The notes beneath the pieces are model-generated. The model did not search any database. It had not been told where the DNA came from and saw only the letters and a list, made by a program, of their open reading frames with translations. A stretch of DNA of 26,373 nt from NCBI GenBank assembly GCA_900542965.1, contig UQPY01000030.1:1-26373 (forward strand), read 5' to 3'. A program made the position numbers and the translations under genes. The stretch is from an uncultured Collinsella sp. GTDB taxonomy: Bacteria > Actinomycetota > Coriobacteriia > Coriobacteriales > Coriobacteriaceae. Of the stretch, positions 18,382-26,373 are shown piece by piece (positions within the stretch are counted from its first letter, which is position 1; each line of letters opens with the position of its first letter).

Positions 18382-18978
18382 CTAAATCGTGCGACGGGCC
18401 TCGATGGCGCGCCCGAGCGTAAGCTCGTCGGCATACTCCAGGTCGCCGCCCACGGGCAGACCACTCGCCAGACGCGACACCTCGACGCCCAGCGGCTTGA
18501 TAGTGCGGGCCAGGTAGCTCGCCGTGGTCTCGCCCTCAATATTGGGGTTGGTGGCGATGATGACCTCGTGGATGTCCTCGTGACCCAAGCGTGCCAGCAG
18601 CTCGCGAATGTGCAGCTGCTCGGGGCCAATCTTGTCCATGGGGCTGATCACGCCGCCCAGCACATGGTACAGGCCATGGTAGCTGCCCGTGCGCTCGATC
18701 GCCTGGACGTCGCGCGGCTCGCCCACCACGCAAATGCGAGTGGTGTCGCGCATCGAATCCTGGCAGATGGAGCACTCGTCGGCCGTGGCGTAGTTAAAGC
18801 AGCGGCTGCAAAAGTGAACCTCCTGCTTAACCTCCAGGATGGCCTCGGCCAGGCGGCGCGCCTCCTCGGCGTCAGCCTCCAACAGGTAATAGGCGATGCG
18901 CTGAGCTGACTTGGGACCAATGCCCGGCAGGCGGCCCAGCTCATCGAGCAGTTTTTGCAGACTGTGATTCGCACTCAT
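18382..18978 (-). CDS. recR: Recombination mediator protein RecR
   Basis: RecR works with RecO and RecF to load RecA on single-stranded gaps. At 198 aa it is full length. Order: an N-terminal helix-hairpin-helix (LGRLPGIGPKSAQRIAYYLL, about 15-34), a four-Cys zinc site with CSRCFNYATADECSIC (about 57-72), a Toprim domain (RICVVGEPRDVQAIERTG with IIATNPNIEGETTA), and a C-terminal segment with VSRLASGLPVGGDLEYADELTL. Every key motif is present. It lies 13 nt downstream of ybaB/ebfC, the usual dnaX-ybaB-recR order, although dnaX is separated here. Confidence 0.97.
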   Translation of the reverse strand: MSANHSLQKLLDELGRLPGIGPKSAQRIAYYLLEADAEEARRLAEAILEVKQEVHFCSRCFNYATADECSICQDSMRDTTRICVVGEPRDVQAIERTGSYHGLYHVLGGVISPMDKIGPEQLHIRELLARLGHEDIHEVIIATNPNIEGETTASYLARTIKPLGVEVSRLASGLPVGGDLEYADELTLGRAIEARRTI

Positions 18979-18991
18979 ATATATGCGTGTC

Positions 18992-19312
18992 TTAGAACGG
19001 CATGCCCGGGATGTTGAGGCCGCCGGTGATGGCGCCCATCTGCTTGTTGGCGAGCTCGTTGACGCCGCGGACGGCCTCGTTGACGGCAGCCATGATCATG
19101 TCCTGCAGCATATCGACGTCCTCGGGATCGAGGGCATCGGGGTCGATGGTAAGGTTGACGAGCTCCATCTCGCCGTTAACGGTCACCTTGACCATACCGC
19201 CGCCGGCAGAGGCGTCGACGGTCTGGGACTTGAGGTTCTCCTGCGCGGCGGCAAGCTGCTCCTGCATCTTGCGAGCCTGCTTCATCATCTGCTGCATGTT
19301 CATACCGGCCAT
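18992..19312 (-). CDS. ebfC: YbaB/EbfC family nucleoid-associated protein
   Basis: A small DNA-binding protein (106 aa) that forms dimers and shapes the nucleoid. The N-terminal coiled helix (MQQMMKQARKMQEQLAAAQE), the central VKVTVNGEMELVNLTIDP strand region and the DMIMAAVNEAV helix match the family. AAGGAG lies 6 nt before the ATG at 19312. It shares an operon with recR. A minus-strand promoter candidate lies about 75 nt upstream, with a 14-bp palindrome (CGTGCGGCCGCACG, 19326-19339) in the leader. Confidence 0.96.
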   Translation of the reverse strand: MAGMNMQQMMKQARKMQEQLAAAQENLKSQTVDASAGGGMVKVTVNGEMELVNLTIDPDALDPEDVDMLQDMIMAAVNEAVRGVNELANKQMGAITGGLNIPGMPF

Positions 19313-19387
19313 GATGGCTCCTTTACGTGCGGCCGCACGCCGAGCTGCAAGGGCAGCCGGGACGCGGCGGGACTTTCAAACTCAAAA

Positions 19388-19396
19388 ATCGTACCA
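19388..19396 (-). promoter_or_regulatory. Candidate extended -10 promoter of ebfC-recR
   Basis: On the minus strand TG-G-TACGAT (19396-19388) is an extended -10 element about 75 nt before the ebfC start. No good -35 is seen, which extended -10 promoters tolerate. Confidence 0.3.
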
Positions 19397-19474
19397 CGGC
19401 GCGCGGCCAGCAAGCGGGGCAGTCACGCTACCTCAGTCGATATACATGTCCTGGAGTGCAAGCCGCACCCAGAG

Positions 19475-19509
19475 ATTATGCAAAGTTGAATAATTCGCGT
19501 CTGCATAAT
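19475..19509. repeat. Spaced inverted repeat ATTATGCA / TGCATAAT
   Basis: Perfect 8-bp inverted halves at 19475-19482 and 19502-19509 are separated by 19 nt in the divergent gap between ebfC and the plus-strand gene at 19653. An operator for one of these genes is possible. The rest of the 340-nt gap shows no gene. Confidence 0.35.
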
Positions 19510-19652
19510 ATTGAAAGCTAAATCTTGTGGAGCCGGAATCCAACATTTTATGCGTACCACTAAATGGCTAAATGCCGAACCGCTGCTCGAGGTGGCGCTC
19601 ATGACGGCATGGTAAAATTTGATTGTCAAAGACAGCAATTTGGAGGTGCCCC

Positions 19653-20138
19653 ATGAATGCCCCCGACGCGCTCCAAAACATCCGCTCAAAACACCCCGTT
19701 GCATATTTTCTTCTCTATCTCTTTGCCGGTTGGGTATTACTGGTTATCATCACCCACGCTATAGCCTTTGGAGCAGAACTGCTGGTAGCCGGCTCGGACC
19801 AGCCCGTTGTTAAATGGGAAGCGACCGACGAGTGCGCCGACGGAACCCGAACCGTTTACTACAACAGCCCGTCCCTCTACCAAGAGTTCAAGGTCAAGAT
19901 AAAGGACTCAGAGATTGTCAATGCCGAGCTGGGCACCTATTCGACAATCGGAGCAACCGTCAACGCCGAGCAAGTGCAGTTCACGGACAGCCATGCGACG
20001 TATCGTATCGACCTCAATTTCCAAGGCCACCCGTCACGTACCTGTCTGCTCGAATGCGAGATCCGCGGCGCCACGTTGCACATGTCCGAAACACAAATGC
20101 GCTCGGACAAAGATTCCCCGAAGGATCAGAAGACCTAA
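19653..20138 (+). CDS. Uncharacterised single-span membrane protein
   Basis: The product is 161 aa and I do not recognise its family. One hydrophobic segment (about residues 17-47, AYFLLYLFAGWVLLVIITHA) follows a short N-terminus with Arg and Lys, so the remaining 110 residues probably face outside. That part is rich in beta-type sequence (FKVKIKDSEIVNAELGTY, VQFTDSHATYRIDLNF) with Cys61, Cys131 and Cys135, which could form a disulfide, and ends in a charged tail. The ATG at 19653 has GGAGG 6 nt upstream; the frame opens at 19623 but has no site there. It is on the opposite strand from its neighbours and interrupts the usual dnaX-ybaB-recR run. Confidence 0.75.
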   Translation: MNAPDALQNIRSKHPVAYFLLYLFAGWVLLVIITHAIAFGAELLVAGSDQPVVKWEATDECADGTRTVYYNSPSLYQEFKVKIKDSEIVNAELGTYSTIGATVNAEQVQFTDSHATYRIDLNFQGHPSRTCLLECEIRGATLHMSETQMRSDKDSPKDQKT

Positions 20139-20201
20139 GTCCAGCGAGCGCTGTTCTCCCCTGTCCAGAAAAAGATGATGTACGGCCCGAGTCGGAAGAG
20201 A

Positions 20202-20462
20202 CTAGGCATAGACTCGTCCGCCTTCGTAAGCAAAACGCAAGATAAGCGGGGCGTTATTACGCACAAAATCATCGAGTTCTTTGAGGTCCGCTTCGCTAAA
20301 GCCCTCGTGCGACACCCAATTGAATGCCGGCAAGATACATTCCGCTGTGTCAAAGCCCCAATCGCGTGGGCGCTCCACAACGATCTTCACCGTGTTGTCC
20401 TCACGGACTTCGGAATACGAGATTTGCGTATCGTCCTCAAGACGGACATATTCCCACATCAT
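20202..20462 (-). CDS. Uncharacterised 86-aa protein
   Basis: A small acidic cytoplasmic-type protein; no family recognised. The sequence WEYVRLEDDTQISYSEV followed by VKIVVERPRDWGFDTAECILPAF suggests beta strands, then a helix (EADLKELDDFVRNNA). GGAG lies about 8 nt before tandem ATG codons at 20462 and 20459. It starts 54 nt after the dnaX stop on the same strand, with no clear terminator between them, so it may be the last gene of the dnaX transcript. It converges with the membrane protein gene that ends at 20138. Confidence 0.65.
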   Translation of the reverse strand: MMWEYVRLEDDTQISYSEVREDNTVKIVVERPRDWGFDTAECILPAFNWVSHEGFSEADLKELDDFVRNNAPLILRFAYEGGRVYA

Positions 20463-20516
20463 AAGCTCGCTCCGTTCAAAGAAATCTTTTCTTGAGCAGT
20501 ATACCCGCCCGCACGG

Positions 20517-22991
20517 TTACTCCACCGGCTTGAAGATGGTGGACTGGCCGAAGACGCTGCGGATGAGGGCTTTGGCCTCGTCCTCGGTCTGCGGGATGCT
20601 CGGGGCTGCGCCCTGATGGCCGAAGGGGCTGCCCGCGCCAGGGTTGGACTCCCAGGGAGCCGCAGGAGCGTCATCCTCTTTGGGGGCAGTTGCAGCGGGC
20701 TTGGGCGCGGACGCTGCACCCGGCACGTCGAACGGGGGCAGATCGTCCCCGCCGGCATCGGCAGCAAAACCGCCGACCATGGCGTCGTCATAGGGCACCT
20801 GCTCGGATTCCCACGGCGCAGACGGCGCGGCGGGCTGAGCCTTGGGAGCGGACGCGCGCTCGGGCGCTCGGGGTGCGGGCTCGGTCGGGAGCTTGCCCGT
20901 GGCAGGAGCGCCAGCGGGGTTGTCGGAGCGCAGCCAGGGGGCCTTGGCCAGGTCGGATGACTTGGGCGCAGGCGCGGCGGCGGGCTTGGGCGCGGGGACC
21001 GGAGCAGCCGGTTTGGGCGCAGCGGGTTCAGGCGCCGACGGGGTCGGTGCCGCTACCGGTGCCGCTTTTGGCTGCATCGCGCTGACGTTCGAGGATGCAG
21101 GGGCCGCCGAGGACACGGGTTGCGGGTCCGCAGATGCCGCAGCCCGTGCAGATGGAGAATGCTCCTCATGTTGAGGAGCCGGCGTGCCACCTCCATCCAG
21201 GACGTAGTCGACGGTGCGACGACCGAAGACCGCGCAGACCGTCGGCAGGACCACCGACTGCGTGTCGGCGCGTCCGAGCATCTTGATGGCAAAGGTCGAG
21301 CCCGCGGGGAACGAAACCGTGAGCTTGGAGCCGTCGTCTGCTGTGGCGCGGGCGTTGAGCAAAAGTCCTGCGTAGGAGGCCTGACGAGCCTTGACGCGCT
21401 CGACAACCTCGGCCCATTTGCGCTGGAGCTCACCGGCATCCTCGACCGCGGGGGTCTCGGCGGCGCCGGCGGCAGCAACCTGAGCGGCAGTGTTGGGCTT
21501 GGACACCGGCACGGTCGATGCAGCAGGCGCGGGAGCCGGAGCCGTAACGGGTTGAGGTGCAGGCGTTACAGGTTTGGGCGCGGGAGCCGGAGCCGCGGAC
21601 TTGGGCGCAGGCTGGGCAGCTGGAACAGCAGCGCCGCGGTCCCAAGGCATGCCACCCTGATGCGCGGACGTAGCAGCGGGGGCGGCGGTCGCCGCAGGAG
21701 TAGCAGCTCGGGCACCCGAGATCAGCGTCGGTTGCTGTGTCGTCGCAGGTGCAGCCGCGACAGCCGCATGCGCACTCGCCTGAGCAGCAGCCACGCTCGC
21801 CGGAACGGCGGCGTTGGCAACCATGGCCTCCAGACGCGCCACGCGCTCGGCCAGGGCCTCAATGGTCAGATCGGCCTCGGGACGTGCCAGACGCGTGCAG
21901 GCGATCTCGAGCACCAGGCGCACATCGCTCGCACCCCTCATCTCCAAGGCGGCATCGTCGAGCACCGTCAGCACGCGGGCCAGACGGTCGGCAGGATGCT
22001 CGCCAAAGGCAGCGGCCTCGGCAGCGAGTGCCTCGGCCTGCTCGGCACCTCCCTCAAACAACTCGGCACGGGCACCGGCAACGCAGACAACATACACGTC
22101 GCGCACATGCGCCACCAGGTCGCGCGTCAGCTCAAGCAGGTCATTACCTTCCTCGACCTGTGCGCGAATAAGCCCATACAGCTCGGCGACATCACGATCA
22201 GCAATGGCGCGCGCAAACTCGCCCAGAATCTGGTCCGAAACTTCGCCCAAAAGCGAGCAGGCATCGTCCGCATGCACGGTGCCGTTGCCGAAGACGCTCA
22301 GCTGCTCCAGCGTGGAGAGCGCGTCGCGCATACCGCCCTTGGCATGGCGCGCCACGATGGCAAGTGCCTCGTCGTCGTAGTCGAAGCCCTCCTGCTCGCA
22401 CACGTATGCCAGGCGGCGCTCGATATCCTCGTTGCCGATGCGGTGGAAATCGAAGCGCTGGCAGCGCGAGAGGATGGTCTCCAGAATCTTTTGCGGGTCG
22501 GTGGTGCACAACACAAAGATCACGTGCGCCGGCGGCTCCTCGAGCGTCTTGAGCAGCGCGTTGAACGCCGCCGTCGTGAGCATGTGGACCTCGTCGATGA
22601 TATAGATCTTGTACTTGCCACGCACCGGGGCAAAGTTAACGGAGTTGATGATCTCCTCGCGCACGTTGTCTACGCCGGTACGGCTTGCGGCATCGAGCTC
22701 GTAGACGTCTGGGTGGTTGCCCTCGGCGATGAGCTCGCATTCCTCACAGGTGCCGTCGGGCATGCAGCCGCTCGCACCCTCGGCGCGCGCCGCCTCGGCA
22801 TTGCGGCAGAGCAGCGCCTTGGCAAGGATGCGCGCCATGGTGGTCTTGCCCGTGCCGCGCGGACCGCAAAACAGGTACGCGTGGGACAGGCGCCCCTCGG
22901 TGATGGCGTGCTCGAGCGTCGAGACGATATGCTGCTGGCCCACCACGGAGTCGAAGGTGAGCGGGCGATACTTTCGGTACAACGATTCCAT
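20517..22991 (-). CDS. dnaX: DNA polymerase III subunit gamma/tau
   Basis: This is the clamp-loader ATPase and replisome organiser. The 824-aa protein has Walker A GPRGTGKT (43-50), a zinc module with Cys62, 76, 82 and 85, Walker B IIDEVHML (131-138), the SRC motif near residue 176 and, after domain III, a long Ala/Pro/Lys-rich C-terminal half (about 430-790), as in actinobacterial tau proteins. The ATG at 22991 begins the invariant MESLYRKYRP and has GGGAG 6 nt upstream. The frame stays open to 23405, but that extension is antisense to the next gene and is not conserved. I see no A-rich slippery heptamer, so a frameshifted gamma form is not expected. It is divergent from the YcxB-like gene. 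Confidence 0.96.
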   Translation of the reverse strand: MESLYRKYRPLTFDSVVGQQHIVSTLEHAITEGRLSHAYLFCGPRGTGKTTMARILAKALLCRNAEAARAEGASGCMPDGTCEECELIAEGNHPDVYELDAASRTGVDNVREEIINSVNFAPVRGKYKIYIIDEVHMLTTAAFNALLKTLEEPPAHVIFVLCTTDPQKILETILSRCQRFDFHRIGNEDIERRLAYVCEQEGFDYDDEALAIVARHAKGGMRDALSTLEQLSVFGNGTVHADDACSLLGEVSDQILGEFARAIADRDVAELYGLIRAQVEEGNDLLELTRDLVAHVRDVYVVCVAGARAELFEGGAEQAEALAAEAAAFGEHPADRLARVLTVLDDAALEMRGASDVRLVLEIACTRLARPEADLTIEALAERVARLEAMVANAAVPASVAAAQASAHAAVAAAPATTQQPTLISGARAATPAATAAPAATSAHQGGMPWDRGAAVPAAQPAPKSAAPAPAPKPVTPAPQPVTAPAPAPAASTVPVSKPNTAAQVAAAGAAETPAVEDAGELQRKWAEVVERVKARQASYAGLLLNARATADDGSKLTVSFPAGSTFAIKMLGRADTQSVVLPTVCAVFGRRTVDYVLDGGGTPAPQHEEHSPSARAAASADPQPVSSAAPASSNVSAMQPKAAPVAAPTPSAPEPAAPKPAAPVPAPKPAAAPAPKSSDLAKAPWLRSDNPAGAPATGKLPTEPAPRAPERASAPKAQPAAPSAPWESEQVPYDDAMVGGFAADAGGDDLPPFDVPGAASAPKPAATAPKEDDAPAAPWESNPGAGSPFGHQGAAPSIPQTEDEAKALIRSVFGQSTIFKPVE

Positions 22992-23106
22992 GGGTGCTCC
23001 CCCGGGTATACTGAGTCTTGTTGCCGCGGCGGCCATGCGGTCGCACGGCATACTGCATTCATAATAACCCGTACGGCGAGCCCGCCGCGATAGGAGTCCA
23101 AAGAGC

Positions 23107-23823
23107 ATGGCAGACGTAGAGAGCAACCTCGTTCCCTCCGAAGCAGCCGACCAGGTCGAGGTCGCGCTCGAGGCGCAGGCAGCAGCCGACGACGGCATCC
23201 TGTACCTCAACGAGTACCAGTACGAAAACGACCTGGTCACCGACTTCGCCCGTCTGGTCGCCTCGCCCAGGCGTCGCGGCTCGCTGTATGTCGCCGCCGC
23301 GATTGCCGCGCTCATCGGCATCGGCATGCTGGTGGCCGGCGGCAGCTGGATCAAGTTCGGCGTCGTGCTGATCGTGTTCGGCGCCTTTTTGGCCTGGTGG
23401 AGCAAGAACCTTCACCACACGCTCGCCCGCGACTTTATCGACGCCGTCGAGGCCGACGAGTCCATGGGTGGCCGCTATCGCCGCGTCGCCGCCAACGAGG
23501 ACGGCCTGATGGTCTGGGGCAAGAGTGGAAAGTCGCAGTTCTTCCCGTTTGAGAAGCTCGACCACGTACTCGACGGCGAGCGCATCTTTGTGGCCATGTT
23601 CGCCGACCAGGGCGTGACGATTCCCAAGGACACCTTTGTCCGCGGCGATGCCGAGCAGTTTGGTCCCTTCCTTAAGGCGCGTATCAACAAAAAACTCCGC
23701 ATCGAGACCAAACGCAAGAAGATGAAGGCCGAAAAGGCCGCTGCCAAGGCCAAACAGGGCGACCAGCCCAAAAAGGACGCTCCCAAGCAGCGTAGGCAGA
23801 AGAAGAACAAGAAGAAGCGCTAA
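23107..23823 (+). CDS. YcxB-like membrane protein
   Basis: The product is 238 aa. An acidic N-terminus (about 1-40) is followed by two hydrophobic spans (about 58-78, YVAAAIAALIGIGMLVAGG; 82-98, IKFGVVLIVFGAFLAWW), then a soluble domain with RRVAANEDGLMVWGKSGKSQFFPFEKL and GVTIPKDTFVRGDAEQF. That layout resembles the YcxB domain of Bacillus and other Gram-positive bacteria, whose function is unknown. The last 35 residues are almost all Lys/Arg/Ala/Gln and could bind nucleic acid or phospholipid. GGAG lies 10 nt before the ATG. It is divergent from dnaX, with 115 nt between the start codons. The family call is from the pattern alone. Confidence 0.6.
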   Translation: MADVESNLVPSEAADQVEVALEAQAAADDGILYLNEYQYENDLVTDFARLVASPRRRGSLYVAAAIAALIGIGMLVAGGSWIKFGVVLIVFGAFLAWWSKNLHHTLARDFIDAVEADESMGGRYRRVAANEDGLMVWGKSGKSQFFPFEKLDHVLDGERIFVAMFADQGVTIPKDTFVRGDAEQFGPFLKARINKKLRIETKRKKMKAEKAAAKAKQGDQPKKDAPKQRRQKKNKKKR

Positions 23824-23876
23824 GGCCAAGTCAGATAGGCCACCTCGCCCCGCTACCCTCACCATGCGCCCGAGCG

Positions 23877-23885
23877 TGCTAAACT
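23877..23885 (+). promoter_or_regulatory. Candidate extended -10 promoter of the kinase-fhaA operon
   Basis: TGCTAAACT is an extended -10 element 80 nt before the kinase start codon; no matching -35 is seen. The short inverted repeat GCT-AAACT-AGC overlaps it. Confidence 0.35.
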
Positions 23886-23965
23886 AGCAGCATCTATGCC
23901 ACCGCGAATGGCTCGGCCCCGCGCCCGCCGCTCGCAAATGAACTTTAAACGCACGAGGGTTGGCC

Positions 23966-25819
23966 ATGCCGCTTTTCTCGCAACATACCGCCCGGTTCTC
24001 GCCGGACGTTCCCTTGGAGGGCACCAGCTCTCGCGAGCTGCTCAAGCGGTACCAGCCGCTCGAGACGCTTGCGACCGGCGGTTTTGGCTCCATCGAGATC
24101 TGCCGCGACACGCACTTGCGCCGCCGCGTCGCCATTAAGCGCATCCCCCTTATCAACGGTGCCGGCATGCCCGCCAGCGACATCATGGATGTCCTGCGCG
24201 AGGCACACACCGCCGCCATGCTTCAACATCCCAATATCGTGCAGGTTATCGACTTTACGCACGATACCGCCTATGCCTACCTAGTCATGGAATATGTCGA
24301 CGGCATGTCGCTGGCCGAGTTTTTGCATCGCGTGGACGGCCATTCGCTCACCTTTGACGAGGCCGCGGCCATTGCCGACGCGCTGGGGCAGGCGCTCACC
24401 TTCGCCCATAGCAATGGCGTGCTCCACCTGGACATCAAGCCCGCCAACGTGCTCATCGACCACTCGGGCAACGTTAAGCTCACCGATTTTGGCATGGCAC
24501 GTCTGTCGTCTGCCGGCGGCTTTGGCGGCTCGCGCGGCGGCACCATCGGCTACATGCCACCCGAGCAGCTCGACATCGAGACCGGCACGGTCGACGAGCG
24601 CGCCGATGTCTTTGCCCTCGCCTGTGTGATCTACGAGGGCCTGTGCGGCAGCGCTCCCTTTATGGCCGCCACGCCCGGCGACTCGCTCGGCCGCATCATC
24701 GGCGGTGCCACCTACCCCAGTGAGCTCATCCCGCACTTTCCCCCGGGAGCCGAGGCTGCGCTCATGAGCGCCCTCTCCCCCATGCCGCAAGACCGCCCCA
24801 ACAGCATCGAGGCGTTTTGCGACCAGCTGCTCGCCGGCTTGGGCAGCGTGCGCGAGGGCCGTCGCAGCCTGGAGCAGATGGTGGGCGAGCTTTCGGATGA
24901 CGAGCACGCGGCAGACGATATCGAATCGTTGCCCTATGAGGACGACACCATCGAGGTCGACCCCGCACTCGGCTGGGCGGGCACGCGCTGGAGCCACGCG
25001 CGCGATTACACCATGCGCGCCATCTCGGCGCTAACGTGTGGTGCCTTTAGCTTTTTGCTCATGCAGACGGCTGGCGTCGCGGCGCTTCCCGGACTTATTG
25101 CCGCGGCCATCGCAATTGGGGCGGCCGCCGGCCTGGCCCCGCAGATTGGCTCGGCTATCTCGGCCGTGGGTTTTTTGGTACTTATGGCCAACGCCACCAT
25201 GCAGGCGCAGGGCATCCTGTCGATGCTGCCCGTCGCGGTGCTCTTTGCCGCCACCATGTCCGGTTGGTGGATCGCCTGGGGCCGCACCGAAGCCGCCGCG
25301 AGCGCCGCGCTCACCTGCGCGGTGGCACTTGGCTGTCTAACGGGCGACGTCCTCCTTGCCGCCGGGGTCGCCGCCGGCATCGCGGCCTTTTGGCTCGGCC
25401 CGGCAAGCGCCGCGGCCGCCACGGGGATGGGCGCGCTTTTTGGCCGCCTGGCTACGGTTGCGCTTTCTGCCGGAGGCGTGCTGGGGCTCGGCAATGTTGC
25501 CGCAGCGCTGGGAGACATGCTCTTCTGGGCTGCCGTTGTGCTCGTCGCGACGACAGCTGCATTGACATCTCTGCTGCTCAACGCCCATGCCAAGCGTGCT
25601 GAGCAGGGCTCGAACCTGACTGCAATCGCTGCCATCGCCGGCTGCGGAATAGGCTCCGCAACGTCGCTCTGTCTTGCACACCATATGGAAATTGCCAGCC
25701 TTGCGGCCGCGGTCGTCGTCAAGGCGGCGGTTGCGGGAACCCTATCCTCTATAATCGTTGGGATATGCCTATATTTGCTCGGATACCAAAGAACCTATAC
25801 GGAGAGTGATCTTTCGTGA
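23966..25819 (+). CDS. Membrane Ser/Thr protein kinase upstream of fhaA
   Basis: A 617-aa Hanks-type kinase. The catalytic domain spans about residues 28-290: GGFGSIE loop (38-44), Lys58 in VAIKRI, LHLDIKPANVL with Asp156, TDFGMARL with Asp174, and MPPEQL. The usual HRD Arg is Leu (HLD), so it is a non-RD kinase. The C-terminal 260 residues (about 350-605) form about eight to ten Ala/Gly-rich membrane spans with no PASTA domain. An in-frame TTG at 23960 is possible, but GAGGG is directly beside it; the ATG at 23966 is 6 nt away and preferred. Its stop overlaps the GTG of the next gene (GTGA). In Actinobacteria, kinases beside fhaA control cell-wall growth and division, so this one may do the same; its pore-like tail is unusual. 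Confidence 0.9.
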   Translation: MPLFSQHTARFSPDVPLEGTSSRELLKRYQPLETLATGGFGSIEICRDTHLRRRVAIKRIPLINGAGMPASDIMDVLREAHTAAMLQHPNIVQVIDFTHDTAYAYLVMEYVDGMSLAEFLHRVDGHSLTFDEAAAIADALGQALTFAHSNGVLHLDIKPANVLIDHSGNVKLTDFGMARLSSAGGFGGSRGGTIGYMPPEQLDIETGTVDERADVFALACVIYEGLCGSAPFMAATPGDSLGRIIGGATYPSELIPHFPPGAEAALMSALSPMPQDRPNSIEAFCDQLLAGLGSVREGRRSLEQMVGELSDDEHAADDIESLPYEDDTIEVDPALGWAGTRWSHARDYTMRAISALTCGAFSFLLMQTAGVAALPGLIAAAIAIGAAAGLAPQIGSAISAVGFLVLMANATMQAQGILSMLPVAVLFAATMSGWWIAWGRTEAAASAALTCAVALGCLTGDVLLAAGVAAGIAAFWLGPASAAAATGMGALFGRLATVALSAGGVLGLGNVAAALGDMLFWAAVVLVATTAALTSLLLNAHAKRAEQGSNLTAIAAIAGCGIGSATSLCLAHHMEIASLAAAVVVKAAVAGTLSSIIVGICLYLLGYQRTYTESDLS

Positions 25820-26373
25820 ACTTCCTGAACATCTTCGAGGACCACGTGGCCGGCATCTTCGGTGCCACCCGTGCCCCGTTCTCCTTTAAGAAGCTTGCCA
25901 AGCAGGCCGCTCGCGACATGGAGGATCAGACTCTGGTGATCAACGGCGTCAACACCGCGCCGGCACTCTATACCATCCTGATCGCCGCCGACGACGACCC
26001 CATGCTCGCCCCGTTCTACCCCGAGCTTTCGCGCGAAGTCCGCGAGTTTGTGAAGGCACAGGCCGAAAAGCGCCGCTATGTGTTTGTCGGCGAACCCCTC
26101 GTTCGCTTTATGATCGACCCCCAGCTGCGTGCCGGTAAGTTCTCGGTCTTTGCCGAGAACGTCGACGCCCCCACGCTCGGTCGTCTGTACGAGGAAGAGC
26201 GCGCCTACCAGAATGGCCTGGGCCAGAACAACTCGGCCGCAAGCCGCGCCGCCAGCGCTCCCCGCGCCGGCAAGCAGCAATTCGCCGCTCCGCAGCAACA
26301 GCACCCCGCCGCCATGCCCCAGCAGCCGTCGCCCCGTGCCGCCGCTCCCGACCCGCTCGCCGTGGCCGATCCC
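25816..26373 (+). CDS. fhaA: FhaA-type protein, DUF3662 domain, truncated by the window edge
   Basis: The 186 visible residues begin with GTG at 25816, overlapping the kinase stop. VNFLNIFEDHVAGIFGATR and PFSFKKLAKQAARDMEDQ form the DUF3662 N-terminal domain of actinobacterial FhaA, which continues through YVFVGEPLVRFMIDP. A Gln/Pro/Ala-rich linker follows (AAPQQQHPAAMPQQPSP), and the FHA domain is expected beyond the edge. GGAGAG lies 9 nt before the start. FhaA is a phosphothreonine-binding adaptor in the cell-division and peptidoglycan network (fhaA, fhaB, pstP, rodA, pbpA in many Actinobacteria), and that cluster may continue downstream. Confidence 0.88.
   Translation, partial: MNFLNIFEDHVAGIFGATRAPFSFKKLAKQAARDMEDQTLVINGVNTAPALYTILIAADDDPMLAPFYPELSREVREFVKAQAEKRRYVFVGEPLVRFMIDPQLRAGKFSVFAENVDAPTLGRLYEEERAYQNGLGQNNSAASRAASAPRAGKQQFAAPQQQHPAAMPQQPSPRAAAPDPLAVADP

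Noticed and set aside
20517..22991. Programmed frameshift in dnaX giving a short gamma form
   Set aside because: I looked for a run of A residues of the slippery type in the coding strand and saw none.
22992..23405. N-terminal extension of dnaX in the same frame
   Set aside because: It is antisense to the YcxB-like gene and lacks a ribosome site. MESLYRKYRP at 22991 is the invariant DnaX start.

Overview
The window looks like chromosomal DNA of a gut Coriobacteriia bacterium, most probably Collinsella or a close relative. This is an inference from four things: the G+C-rich coding style, an actinobacterial DUF3662/FHA protein and Ser/Thr kinases next to PTS sugar genes, a single-chain pyruvate:ferredoxin oxidoreductase pointing to anaerobic metabolism, and short GGGGAC-containing palindromes between genes. 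No rRNA, tRNA, CRISPR array, prophage or complete insertion sequence is visible.

Layout. (1) 60-5602, minus strand: a beta-glucoside/cellobiose PTS locus with a LicR-type regulator, EIIA, EIIB, EIIC and a GH1 6-phospho-beta-glucosidase, closed by a strong terminator. (2) 5603-6938: a palindromic repeat, then a stand-alone carbamate kinase (arcC). (3) 6939-10320, accessory: an A+T-rich gap, a two-gene operon (DUF3830/cyclophilin-like protein plus an unknown partner), and an AAA_14/DUF4143 ATPase with a visibly lower G+C content, preceded by three phased direct repeats and followed by twin palindromes. (4) 10323-13997: a nested palindrome/terminator, then nifJ on the minus strand. (5) 14359-18136, minus strand: a 37-bp perfect hairpin, then a three-gene operon made of an exported protein with a Ser/Gly linker, a membrane Ser/Thr kinase and an FHA protein. 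(6) 18382-22991: recR, ybaB/ebfC and dnaX, with two small unknown genes between ybaB and dnaX. (7) 23107-26373, plus strand: a YcxB-like membrane protein, a second multi-span Ser/Thr kinase and the start of an FhaA-type DUF3662 protein, cut by the window edge.

How the genes work together. The PTS genes import and phosphorylate a beta-glucoside, the GH1 enzyme splits the phosphorylated sugar, and the regulator senses PTS phosphorylation. NifJ oxidises pyruvate to acetyl-CoA with reduced ferredoxin, and carbamate kinase makes ATP from carbamoyl phosphate. RecR, YbaB and DnaX are replication/repair housekeeping proteins. The two kinase-FHA modules are likely phospho-signalling units. The FhaA one resembles the conserved actinobacterial cell-envelope/division cluster. 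The other, with its exported partner and a terminator-like hairpin in its leader, is the best candidate here for a little-described system.
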